Below, one piece after another: positions 1 to 10,093 of a stretch of DNA of 64,000 nucleotides (its first letter is position 1; each line of letters starts with the position of its first letter). The stretch lies in assembly GCF_937616625.2 (NCBI RefSeq), contig NC_065570.1, positions 69,963,665-70,027,664 on the forward strand. Reading direction: 5' to 3'. The position numbers were made by a program, and so were the translations under genes. Source of the DNA: Mercurialis annua (taxonomy: Eukaryota > Streptophyta > Magnoliopsida > Malpighiales > Euphorbiaceae). Under the pieces are notes generated by a model. That model searched no databases, was not told the origin of the DNA, and worked only from the letters and a program-made list of their open reading frames with translations.

Positions 1-87
1 TGCATTGTGATTTTGGTTTTGTTGGTGCTCTGATGTTTCAGGATCTGAGTTGATGTTGCTTAAAATATTTCCTTTCTGGTTGTGCAG

Positions 88-3000
88 GCCTTCGTACTCA
101 AATACCTTCTTTTCTGTCCCTGTGACTTAGGTAGAGCTGTACCAAATATGCCGCAAAATTTTGCTTCTGGAACTAAAAGTCGATACGTTGCATCAAATAA
201 CTTTGGCTCTCTAACAGAAGATGCAAAAGCAAGGTGATTAATCATGCGTACATTTATACATTGTTTGTTAAAGTTGTTTAAGGCAAGGTTTTGGATCCCT
301 TTCCGAATTTAAAATATGTATGACGTATCTAGTATTACTCTTGCTGTTTTACTGGTTATCTTTCTCTTAACTTGCATTTTAAACATTATTATTTATCCTA
401 TTATTATGACAGAAATCTTAGTAAAGGAAAAATGAAAGAAAAGTACATTGGTGATAACATATCTTGCTTGCCTAATCAACCAACAGATACAAAAAAAAAG
501 ATTAAAAATTTGAAGCAGCTCCCTTTAATTATATTGAATAACGTATAGCTCTCTTGAACTTTTAAAGCACAAGCCTAAAAAGAAGTGGAACAACAATAGA
601 AGTGCTGTGCAGTCAATTCTTTGTAGCTTATCTAATTGATATGGATGTGTCAGTGGTCAGCTCAATAATTGGCAGACCTTGCAACTTTCTCTCTCTTCAC
701 CCCCTCTTTTCAATTTATTTTTGAATACTGAACTAAAGAATAGCACCAACGAGGTGCTGTGTTATTCTGCTTTATGTTATTTTCTTGCTGCTTGTTTTCA
801 GCATTCTTATTCACCAACATTTTAGAGTTTAGCTATGCACAACTACACACACAGGCTGGACCTGAAGTTGGTCTTCTTTTTATTACAATGTCTGAAGGAG
901 AAGCTATATTATCTTCGTAGGAATACTATGATTACTATTAGCTACTTCTGATCCTCTACTGCACATGGTAGGGGTAATGCGGCAATTTTAAAAAATGAAC
1001 TTAGCATCTCACATATCCATGCGAACAAGGTTTATAATTTGCAGCTTGGAATTTTGCTACAATGATATAAACTTCACGGTTGATTGTGAACTAACTGAGC
1101 TATATACTCTATTTTTGGATTCTCTGATTATCATTTGGCAGAAATTTTACTCTGTTCTGAGTTTCATGTTTCTTGATCACTTTGATTGCTATCATATTTA
1201 TTTTCTATTTGTCTTTCATTATCTTAATTATCTATGTTTTTACACATATTTGCAGTGCCCTGGTCAGAAGTATGGGTGAGATATTGTTTCTATGTGGAAA
1301 TAATAAGAGGGCTGTTATTGCTACTTTGAGTTCTATTGGCTGTGAGACTGAGGGATCTGGAAATTATGAGGTATGTCTGGCTAGGTCCATCATTTAGCTG
1401 AAGTGTTGGCTGACTCAAAGTAGTTGTGGTTGTGTTTTACTTTTGCAGGATTTCTGTGCATATCTATTTGTTAAATGGTGGATGTCTTTTATCTTGCAGG
1501 TAATTACAAGAGCACTTGAAGGCCTTTCCATTGAATCCGCGTGTGATTTGCAGAAAATTCTAAGAATTGATACATACACATCACAAGAAAGGGCATTCCA
1601 GAGGCTCCAAGCTACAATTCCTGTATTCCAATCTCGTATGGGAGCATTGCTATTCCTTATTTCTGCATTGTTATCGAGAGGATTGGTATGCATACTCAGT
1701 TTCAGAGCTAAATATTTATTTTTTAAAATCTTGCTTTGTTTTCTCCTCTCAAATGCTTGACCTGATCCATATTCACAACCATACTTGTCAGTTGAATTGA
1801 ACTGAATCTGGCAAGAGCTTCCTGGTTGAACTATAAGTAAATGGTCTCTATTAGAATATGATGTGGTGTTAATATTAGTTTCTTGAAAAGCCTGATCTCT
1901 GAAGGATGCTTGGTGTGATATTTATGTGCTTATATAAGTGCAGATAATTGATGTTTTTGTTCAGTTGTAGTGGATGTAACGAATGGCTTTTGTTGTTGCT
2001 GTTATGCTACTCTCACATTCCTGTGTTTGTATACTCACTTCAATTATGTGAATGGCCATTCTGTTGACAAAATTCTACTGTTACGTTTTTTATTTAAATT
2101 AGTCGTTTTCATGGGAATGTGATACTTATCATGCAAAAAACTATATTTCTTCTTCAGGATTCTGTTCAAGCCGACCGAGATGACCCAAGCCTTCCTTTGG
2201 TTACTGCACCTTTTGGGCATGCCTCACAGGTACATACACGATCCATTTTTGGTTTGATGCTCAGATTTCTAATTAAACTCTCTATTGATATATGTCGTTG
2301 CTTTTGTAATGTCATGGAACAGGAAATTGTGAATCTGCTGCTCTCTGGGCAAGCTGTCCCTAATGTGTTTGATGGTAGAATGGATTTAGGTGACGGCATG
2401 TGTCTAAAGGGCATATCTATAAGTGTGGAAGTTGGATTTCTTACTCTATTGGAGTCCCTCAATTTCTGCAAAGTTGGCCAACATCTAAAATGCCCTAAGT
2501 GGCCAATATGGGTTGTTGGGAGTGAGTCCCATTATACAGTTCTTTTTGCTCTTGATACCACTGTTCAAGATGAGAATGAGCTGGAAGAAAGAGAGGCACA
2601 GATTCGGAGAGCTTTTGATGCACAAGATCAGAGTGGCGGTGGCGGCTTCATAGGTGAGGAAGGCTTCCATCAAGTCCTCCGGGAAACCAATATTAGATTT
2701 CCACCTGAGAAAGTTGAGCACCTTTGTAGCACGGGCTTTATTGTGTGGAGTGAGTTCTGGCAGGTCATTTTGGATCTAGACAAGAGTTTGGGCGGTCTAA
2801 AGGATTCAAGTGGATTAATGGGTAAGAAGGTCTTTGATCTTTACCATTTTAACGGCATTGCAAAATCTGATATAAATGGCAGTCACATGGTCTCTGGAAA
2901 CGAGATCTCTGCACAGAGGCCCAGGCTCACAATGCTCAGAGTGTCAGTTCCACCGAGGTGGACTCCTGAGGAATTCATGGCAGATGTGGCAGTGTCCTCT

Positions 3001-3147
3001 GCTTCTGGGGGAAATGAAGCAAGCGGAAAGGACACGGAAGTGACGAAACCGGAGCCGTGTCAACATGCGCCTCTGGTGGACTGCATAAGAACCCGTTGGC
3101 CTCGCGCTGTTTGCAATTGGGTGGGGGATCCTCCTAGCATAGTATGA
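88..3147 (+). CDS. MINDY-3/FAM188-type ubiquitin carboxyl-terminal hydrolase, 3' part (5' end outside window)
   Basis: The exons I can join are 88-233, 1256-1370, 1500-1685, 2158-2229 and 2323-3147, all with GT-AG borders and consistent phase; the stop is TGA at 3145. The piece starts at AFVLKYLLF, just after the exon that should carry the catalytic cysteine of this K48-chain-specific deubiquitinase family (DUF4205), so the active-site Cys is not in the window. Later blocks are LVRSMGEILFLCGNNKRAV, the IPVFQSRMGALLFLISALLSRG segment, and WPIWVVGSESHYTVLFALD, whose SHYTVLF should hold the catalytic His. A region rich in acidic residues and glycine (FDAQDQSGGGGFIGEEGF) sits where animal MINDY-3 has an EF-hand-like insert. 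The protein ends with a plant-type tail (TRWPRAVCNWVGDPPSIV). Exon 3 could instead start at 1449 (see findings). Family assignment is confident; the enzyme activity is inferred from the family. Confidence 0.87.
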
Positions 3148-3964
3148 ACTGGGAGTGTTGCTTAGTGACGCTGCAGGATTTGCAGTTGTTTTTTCTGAAA
3201 GGCGGGAGAGTTAGTTTTCATGGTTCATCTGTCTCGAGCATGGGCCACGCCAGTTTCCGCCTTGTGTTGTTGTAGCTTTATTATTTATTCCTATTCGATT
3301 TTGATGTCAGATACTTGAGAGAGGGATTTTGCCAATATTATTGATCCAATGTGTAGAATCAATTTATAGATACCTGTGTTTATTAGGAAGTTTTCAGGGA
3401 GGAAATGTCAATAATGACCTGTCAATTCTTGCCGTTCAATATGTGTAATAGCTGAACTTTTCTTTGTAGGAATTGTTATTAATAACTTAAATGATTTTTT
3501 CGGTGGCTTTCATTTCTGGAATTTTTGTTGAGTAAGAAGCTATATTTCTGGTGGAACCTTCCGGGTTTTTCCAGAATCTAAAACACGTTTTAAGACGGTG
3601 ATGCCTTGAGATCTTTTCACTTGTCATCACTTCACTTGACCTATTGAGATCGATTGTTCTTTCTTTGTAGATTGAATTACGGCAACAATTCAATTGCATT
3701 TGCATACTCATACTCAAAGTTGTAACTGAGGGAGTAATTTTAAACACTAAATCCAAATGCAAGTGATGATACTTGCAGTTATGCTCTTCACTTTGGTGTA
3801 ACTAGATATGAAATATAAATACTTAGCTGATAACACATAAAATAGGCATCAGAAAGGAGTATAATAATATACGAACTGCATGATTTCCTGCATACTAACT
3901 CTATAACTGGGATTCATACACAACCTGTGATACTAGAAAAACAACAAAAGAACAACCATTTATT
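3148..3964. other. MINDY-3 3' UTR and convergent intergenic spacer
   Basis: The stretch lies between the stop codons of two convergent genes, the MINDY-3-like gene (+) and the PORR gene (-). The first 300 or so bases probably form the 3' UTR of the former. I see no further gene or clear repeat in it. Confidence 0.6.
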
Positions 3965-5263
3965 TTATGGCCGATCATCATCAAAAAGAACTTTATAAAA
4001 TCGTTTTCTTTCCTCCGGATTGAACAAACCTCCTAACTTATTAGCACCAGCAGCATCTTGCTCTGGCATTTCATTGTCATTCTCCTTCACTCTCTCAGGC
4101 CTTAACGAAACAATTCCCTTCTTTTTCTTGTTCTCTAGATTGATCGAGCGTCGCCTCTGATTATACTCATGCAGCCCTTCCTGCATCAACTCACCAAATT
4201 TATTCTTCACCACAACAAGTGGGTCTTTATCAATCAACTCCGATCCATTATACCCTTCCCTTAGGATAACAGTATAAATCTGATACTTGTTCGTCACGTA
4301 AAATATACCAGGATGCTTGAGCACAAATACATTCAGCTTATCCGGTAAATTGAACTCTCTGCTAAAATGCCCTAGTTTCATAATGGACAACTTCTTCCAC
4401 AGGGTCAACGACAGCAACTCGTGCACTAAACCCACGTTTCTTTTCTCCATCTCTTTCGAATCCTCCGACAAGCCTCTCGAATCCACATAAGGTGAAATAT
4501 AAGGCGTCGAATTAAATTCACGAAATCTTTCCAATGATGTAACCCATGTTGAAGGCAATGAACCTGTAAAACAAGGTTCAGAGCCCTGCTTTTTAGCAGA
4601 CACTTCAACAGCAGAAACTGCCAAGTCAGGTTTCCATGACAAAAGCTCAATCTCCATTGAACTCTTTCTTCCACTATAATTAACAAGTCGAAACATATCC
4701 GAATGCTTCGGAACAATTCTAAGCAAATAATCATCAGGGAATCCAAAATTTCTCTTCAACTCACCAAGTTTAACAACATTAAGCTTGTGATTCACACTCA
4801 TCATCAACAGCTTAGCTAACCGCTCCGCGAGTATAGACTCTTGCATTTCCTTGACAGACTCTTCCTCCTCTACTAAAAACGCCATTCGCTTAGTTAATCG
4901 ACAGTAATACTCATCCTGATCAAGAAACACATCGTAACAACACGGGTATTTCTTTAGCCAATTGAGTGCTTTACCTTGAAGATCAAGGCTCTTGAACTTC
5001 TTCTGTAGAGACTTAGCAGGAATAACTTGATTAGGGTACCTTAATATTATGTTTTTGATTTGGTTATTGACTATCCATCTACGGTTTCTTGATAGTGCTG
5101 ATTCAAGATCAGGGTCTTTCTTCATAGACCAAACTGAGAAACTTCGAGTTAAATAATTGATAAGCGATGGTTTTGACTTCAGCTTGTGGTAGCAAATATT
5201 TGTGTTCTTGAGAAACATTGTAACGCTTGTTACCTGTTTGTTGAAATGCCTCAATGAGTTCAT
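3965..5263 (-). CDS. PORR-domain organelle RNA-binding/splicing protein
   Basis: This is a single-exon gene of 432 codons. The basic N-terminus, rich in Ser, Thr and Asn and poor in acidic residues (about the first 45 residues), suits an organelle transit peptide, most likely mitochondrial. From about residue 50 (KKDPDLESALSRNRRWIVNNQIKNIILRYP) to about residue 390 it matches the plant organelle RNA recognition (PORR, formerly DUF860) layout. Typical blocks are ALNWLKKYPCCYDVF, ERLAKLLMMSVNHKLNVVKLGELKRNFGFPDDYLLRIVPKH and FSREFNLPDKLNVFVLKHPGIFYVTNKYQIYTVILREGY. PORR proteins such as WTF1, WTF9 and RPD1 bind group II introns and promote their splicing in chloroplasts or mitochondria. The C-terminus (after about 390) is basic, then acidic. 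It lies head to head with QCR6 copy 1, with about 310 bp between its ATG and that gene's start codon. I cannot tell which WTF member it is. Confidence 0.9.
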   Translation of the reverse strand: MNSLRHFNKQVTSVTMFLKNTNICYHKLKSKPSLINYLTRSFSVWSMKKDPDLESALSRNRRWIVNNQIKNIILRYPNQVIPAKSLQKKFKSLDLQGKALNWLKKYPCCYDVFLDQDEYYCRLTKRMAFLVEEEESVKEMQESILAERLAKLLMMSVNHKLNVVKLGELKRNFGFPDDYLLRIVPKHSDMFRLVNYSGRKSSMEIELLSWKPDLAVSAVEVSAKKQGSEPCFTGSLPSTWVTSLERFREFNSTPYISPYVDSRGLSEDSKEMEKRNVGLVHELLSLTLWKKLSIMKLGHFSREFNLPDKLNVFVLKHPGIFYVTNKYQIYTVILREGYNGSELIDKDPLVVVKNKFGELMQEGLHEYNQRRRSINLENKKKKGIVSLRPERVKENDNEMPEQDAAGANKLGGLFNPEERKRFYKVLFDDDRP

Positions 5264-5573
5264 TAAGTGGCTAACTGCTTTGCGTCTCTTGTTCTTTTGG
5301 TCTGATTCAAGCGTCGTTTCAAGCTAATGGGCCATTTTATGAATTTCTTAAAAGCCCAACAGGCTCAAGCCTATGGCAAATCAATGATTCAATAATGTAA
5401 CCAAAAAAGTTTTTTCTTTTTTCTAGCTGATTGTTGCAGGTAGCGGAAAAAATAAATAATCATTTTTTTGTTGCTTCCTATTCAAAAAATTCTCCTGGAT
5501 TGGTTGCTAATCTTTTTATGTGTTTTATGAAGGGACATTTGGTGAAATTTCTGTACTGTTAAATTTTGGTTAA
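5264..5573. promoter_or_regulatory. Shared (bidirectional) promoter of PORR gene and QCR6 copy 1 with site II elements
   Basis: The spacer separates the PORR start codon (5263, -) from the proposed QCR6 start codon (5574, +). It carries TGGGCC at 5328-5333 and AGCCCA (TGGGCT on the other strand) at 5353-5358. These match site II elements (TGGGCC/T), known to drive plant genes for respiratory-chain and other mitochondrial proteins. Both flanking products are expected to be mitochondrial. A CTAGCTGATT stretch near 5426 may be a remnant of the 5' UTR exon, since AGCTGATT also ends the 5' UTR exon of QCR6 copy 2. No convincing TATA box is visible. Confidence 0.55.
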
Positions 5574-7325
5574 ATGTGAGTATAATTGTCCTGTTTATTG
5601 TGTTGAATTGAAATAATTGTAACTACTTTTATTTAATTTTCAATTTGTATGTCTTAATGTTTTATTTTTAAGTAGGCTTTTGATGTATACAATTAATTGT
5701 GGTTGTGATTGATCTGTGTGCTCATACATCCAAATTTAGGGCGGATGAGGAATTTGCTGATCAAAAGAGGTATCTTGAAGACTCCTGCAAGCCTAAATGT
5801 GTTAAACCTCTAATTGAATATGAGGTGAACTCCCGTTTGATTTAGACTTGCCCTTATTTGATGCATTTTTAAGTTATAAATTTCCTCAACTAATATTAGT
5901 TTTAGTCAAAAAGGGAAATAGATGTCTTTTGAATCATTTGGCCATGTTCAATGTTAATCACTAATCAGATCGAGCTCGAGTTCGAGTCAATTATCGAGTC
6001 AATTTTGAACATCAACATACGTGATATGCTTGCGAGCCTAATCGAGATTTAACTAAACTACTGTTTTATCCTTTATAATTATACATATTGATACAGATAA
6101 TTCTAACTTTTTTACTATTTTTTTTTTATATAGATATTCCAATTAAGTCGAACTCAATTTTTAATTATTCCATCGAATTCGAATTTGACTTCCTACTTGA
6201 TCAAGTTGTAATCAGATCTTGAATTTTGAATTCTAGAGTTGAGTCCAGCTCAAGTTCTACTCAGTTACACCCTTAGTCGTAGCCATTGATTGCCTAGTCC
6301 TCTGGATTCTCACATTGCTGTATGCGGTCACCAGCATATATGGGTAGTCGGCTTTGTCAAAATTGCCACGGTTTTGACAAAGTGCAAGTCCTGTCCCAAG
6401 AATGGGGGAAACTGGCTTGATGCGTGGTTAACTTTTGGTCTTAGATTTACCTACATGTTTATGGATTGAGAATAATAACTGATGTTTAACCTATAGTGAC
6501 CTAGCAAGTTTTTATTACAAGCACAACGCGTTGATTGTAGACTTTTCCTGATCCCTGAAAATGCACATGAGAAAGATATCGTTGCGTTTTATTATGCTAG
6601 GAGTCAAATTGTCAAGGTTTTAGAGGAAGTCTTGATTCTAAAACTCTTCAAGTTTCAGAGAAGTTTTCAAAACGCAGAAATATTGACCATTGGAAATTTA
6701 CATGCATCGATACCTCGTGTTAGATGAGGCACTTGCAAAAGTTTCTAAACTACCAAATTCTTTTTTCATGGTGCTACTTCTAATGTTGTTTAAATTTCTC
6801 ATAGTTTTAGAAGAACTATCAAGAAAAGCACAGTAATTTAATTATTGGCTTGATGTCTGGTTAACTTTTGGTCAAGAACCTACTTTATCTATGCGTCTTC
6901 TTGAATGTTTATGACTTGAGAATAATACTAAGCAGCTTCTCATAACAAGCACATGTGAGAAAGACATTGGTAGATTTTATGTAGTGTGAGTCGGGTTTTC
7001 TGGAAGAATATTTCACTAGGAGGTGTTCATTTAAGTCCGATGTTGCATTGAAATGGAAATTCTGCAACGGGAAATACTGTTCATTAGTTGTTATGAAAAT
7101 GCTGAAGATAACCGTTTTTGGTTTACAGGCGTGTATCAAGAGGATTGGAGGTGATGAATCTGGGCATAAACACTGTACAGGGCAGTACTTTGATTTCCTG
7201 TCATGTGTCGATAAATGTGTAAGTCTTCATTATGTTATATCGGTAGCTTGTCGATCTAGGCCATCATCTGAACTTAGAATTTCGCTGTGCAGGTTGCTCC
7301 AAGGCTGTTCTCGAAACTGAAGTGA
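5574..7325 (+). CDS. QCR6: Cytochrome b-c1 complex subunit 6 (hinge protein), copy 1
   Basis: The reconstructed coding exons are 5574-5575 (AT of the ATG), 5740-5824, 7129-7218 and 7293-7325, giving 69 residues, the usual length for plant QCR6. The protein reads (M)ADEEFADQKRYLEDSCKPK..., then ACIKRIGGDESGHKHCTGQ..., then VAPRLFSKLK. All six cysteines of the family are present (17, 21, 31, 45, 55, 59), with the CX3C / CX13C / CX3C spacing of the disulfide-bonded hinge protein. QCR6 supports electron transfer between cytochrome c1 and cytochrome c in complex III of the inner mitochondrial membrane. The first exon contributes only AT before gtgagt at 5576, so the G of the start codon comes from the next exon. 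Copy 2 near 15 kb has the same layout. The upstream non-coding exon is uncertain here. Confidence 0.82.
5940..6260. repeat. Inverted-repeat-like insertion inside QCR6 copy 1 intron
   Basis: The left side (near 5968) reads CGAGCTCGAGTTCGAGTC. The right side (near 6150-6260) has related words in opposite order (GTCGAACTCAA, GACTTCCTACTTGATC, GAGTTGAGTCCAGCTCAAG). This is the look of an old fold-back element. Boundaries are approximate. Confidence 0.4.
6413..6995 (+). repeat. Diverged direct duplication within QCR6 copy 1 intron
   Basis: The block from about 6413 (TGGCTTGATGCGTGGTTAAC... GGATTGAGAATAATA ... ACAAGCACA... GAGAAAGA) is repeated from about 6845 (TGGCTTGATGTCTGGTTAAC... GACTTGAGAATAATA ... 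ACAAGCACA... GAGAAAGA). The two copies are about 430 bp apart in the same orientation. Confidence 0.6.
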
Positions 7326-8044
7326 TTTATGGTCTTTTACTCATAGACACTTTTTGTTCACCATGTTTGTATGCTTCCCATCACAAATCATATAAATTTA
7401 GGCCAAGATCTGAAGCAGTTAGCAGAACTGCTTGACTTGTAACAAAAGGAATAAATGTCCTTGAATTTGCTGGTTTATTGATCAACAATGATAATGGGAT
7501 TACATGATATATTTGCAGAGTTATTAGTGTTTAATTATAACTTTAATAAATACGTCTTTGTGATAATTGGATGCTTTAAAACAAAGATCCAGCATCCTAC
7601 AAATAAAGGCAAGAGGTAAAACAAAAACCATCATGCTTTTTGAGTTGGACGTCTCTACCATTTATACCAAAAAGACGGTGTATAATTTATATAGTGTACA
7701 TCAAATATTATCCTGTAGAAAAAGAGACATATTAATCTATATTTCTTTTTCTTTTTTTTGGAACAAATGAGTCCACGCATCAATGTAGTTGTAAATATGT
7801 TATAGTTTAAACTTTAAAGCAAAAGGTATCAAAGAAATAATAAAAAAAAACTTTTCTTTTAAAATTATTAACATATTTAACTTTATTTTAATTATATTTT
7901 TAGTAAAGTTTAAATTAGTACAAGAATATATAATATTTTAGTACATGTATTAATATTTTAGAAGATGTTTGATATTAATAATTTATACATTTTTAGAGTG
8001 TTTTAATGCCTTTTGCTTTTAAAATATAATAAACATAAAACACA
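7326..8044. other. QCR6 copy 1 3' UTR and AT-rich spacer
   Basis: The first 200 or so bases are likely 3' UTR of QCR6 copy 1. The rest is AT-rich sequence in which I see no gene or clear element. Confidence 0.5.
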
Positions 8045-8055
8045 ATTAATGTGTG

Positions 8056-8169
8056 GGTTTTTTTTTTTGATAATTTGGGGAGGGGAGAGCGCTTATAGGA
8101 GGAATTGAACCCACAACCTAGCAGTTTTGCTGCTCAGCGCTTATACCATTTGAGCTAAAGTTCATTGGT
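8056..8169 (-). mobile_element. tRNA-derived SINE with 11-bp target site duplication
   Basis: On the minus strand the element has an A box (TAGCTCAAATGG, 8146-8157) and a B box (GGTTCAATTCC, 8101-8111) about 35 bp apart, as in tRNA-derived SINEs. It ends in a poly(A) tail, seen here as a T run starting at 8059. It is bounded by a perfect direct repeat ATTAATGTGTG at 8045-8055 and 8170-8180. Body, tail and target duplication together make this a secure call. A 5'-truncated relative lies at 9039-9099. Confidence 0.85.
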
Positions 8170-8180
8170 ATTAATGTGTG

Positions 8181-9038
8181 AGTTTATTTGTAAAGAAGAG
8201 AGAGTAAAAAAAACTAATATGTCTTTTTTCGCAAGTGATATCATTCCATATTTATTTTTAAATACATATATTTTACCATATATAGATAATTATTTATTTA
8301 TTTTCGTATATCCTACCATATATATAACTAATTATCATAATTTATTATTTTTTTTATACATTAGCTATAAATTTATATCCTTTTTATGGTATATGATTAT
8401 ATTCTACCATATATAAAAATAAATTACTATTTTTTTTTAAATATTATCTATAAATGTCATTACCTTTCGTATCAAAATATGATTATGTCCTACTACAGTA
8501 GAGTCTCATATAATTAATATATATGATGAACTGAAAATTTATTGATTATTATTTTTAATTTATTGAATTTAGAAAGACAAAATGACAAAAAAATAGGAAA
8601 CATGCAATTCATATTTATGGATCTAATTGAATATTATTGTTACTGTGTGTAATTTTGAAAAAGAAATATATTTAATGATAAATAATAATCTAGCTACCAA
8701 CAATAATAATTACTCATTTATTTACACTAAACTTCGCCAATTTGACAAATAAAAAATTTCTCTAGTTTTAACATTATTACCGAAATAAGTGTGGAAAACA
8801 CTTTAGTTATGGTCATATAAATAAATAACTAATTTAATTTATACAAAAAAAATTCTATAATAATCAATATTTATATAAAATTTGTTTGATTTTTTTTATT
8901 ATTAAATAATAAATCATTATTTATCCTACATGGAATATGGTTGATTTTCTGAAATTTTATTAATGATTAAAATTATTAATTTATTTAATATTAAATAAAA
9001 AAAGTTAGTTTTTTTATTCAATTATAATTAATTGTAAA
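8181..9038. other. AT-rich intergenic spacer, no gene seen
   Basis: This is very AT-rich sequence with repeated short words such as CTACCATATAT and TTTATACATT. The open stretch near 8165-8416 is low-complexity Phe/Ile/Tyr sequence and not a believable gene. Confidence 0.5.
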
Positions 9039-9099
9039 CCGCTAAGTTGTCGGTTCAAATCATCCCACATGCGCTCTCTCTGCCCGATTATAAAAAAAA
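9039..9099 (+). mobile_element. 5'-truncated SINE, same family as the one at 8.1 kb
   Basis: The segment GCTAAGTTGTCGGTTCAAATC, a CGCTCTC block and a final poly(A) aligns by eye with the 3' half of the SINE at 8056-8169 (GCTAGGTTGTGGGTTCAATTC, CGCTCTCCCC, poly(A)). The A-box half is missing. It abuts the left end of the next MITE. Confidence 0.65.
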
Positions 9100-9519
9100 G
9101 AGCAAATTATTTTAAGGCCCCTCACGTTTGTTATAATTCACAGTTTGATACCTTTTGTTTGAAAATCAAACGATTTGGTACTTCAGTTTTGATTTTTTAA
9201 ACTATAAGGCCCTTTTGTGACTTCCGTTAATAATTTGATATTTACTTTCAAACGATTTGATATCTCAGTTTCAATTATATAAACGATTTGGTACCTCACA
9301 TTTAATTATTTTAACGATTTGATACCTCATTTTTAAACATTTTGCAAACGATTTGGTACCTCACGTTTCATTCCGTTAACGATTTGGTACCTATATTTAA
9401 CAGAAGGATATTATAGTTTACAAAATCAAAACTGAGGTAACAAATCATTTGATTTTCAAATAAAGGGTAACAAACTGTGAATTATGACAAACGTGAGGGG
9501 CATTAGAGTAATTTGCTCT
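9099..9519. mobile_element. Fold-back MITE with internal tandem repeats
   Basis: Terminal inverted repeats of at least 48 bp begin AGAGCAAATTA; the left arm carries CCCCTCACGTTTGT, CACAGTTTG and AACGATTTGGTAC words, and the right arm is their complement. Between the arms the motif AAACGATTTGGTACCTCA is repeated about five times with spacing of 30-40 bp. The insertion lies in A-runs, so the target duplication is not clear-cut. There is no coding capacity. Confidence 0.8.
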
Positions 9520-10093
9520 AAAAAAGTGTAAAAAAAATAATTTGCTCAATAAATTACATAACCCCAAAAATCTGAGGTCAGGGCCACAGGGAGGTATAAG
9601 TTGAAAAATCTGTAACTGTTGAAGGAGAAGCTTCGGTGAATGATTTTAGAAGCCGCCCAATTTGCTGTTCTTCAAATAAAAAGGTTCTTCTTTTTCTTTT
9701 TATTTTACTTTCCACCTTTTCATTATTCTTTTTAATTCCAACTCAATTTCTCCCGTCTTTTTTATTTTTTTATATTTGTCAATTCCTCTGTCTGGTTTCT
9801 GATTTTTCTTTTTCAAATTAATGGAAGTTGATTCACTTGTGTGTATCATAAAATTATAATGCTTAATAAATTTAGATATCTGTTGCTGTTTTTTTCTGGG
9901 TCAAGTTGTTTATTAGTAGTAAACTAGAGAATCCAAGTAATTGCTGTGTGGCCCTTGTGCTGGAGAAAATGCACAATTTTGGTTTGAATTATTAGTAACT
10001 GTTGCAGCTGATTGCATATAAAAAGAATTGAATCAACATAATTGGTTACCCTAGACTAGACCCAAAAACATTTGTCAAGATAGGGTCTTTGGT
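9520..10093 (+). promoter_or_regulatory. Promoter and 5' leader region of the trihelix gene
   Basis: A probable non-coding exon lies near 9610-9685 (GGAGAAGCTTCGGTGAATGATT... AATAAAAAG followed by a gttctt donor), with a pyrimidine-rich intron after it. No clear TATA box is seen. The call rests on position and composition only. Confidence 0.35.

Noticed and set aside
995..1397. Frames covering intron plus exon of the MINDY-3-like gene
   Set aside because: Only the 1256-1370 part is coding; the rest is intron, shown by splice sites and family conservation.
8165..8416. 83-codon frame rich in Phe, Tyr and Ile
   Set aside because: Low-complexity AT-rich translation with no start context and no recognisable domain.
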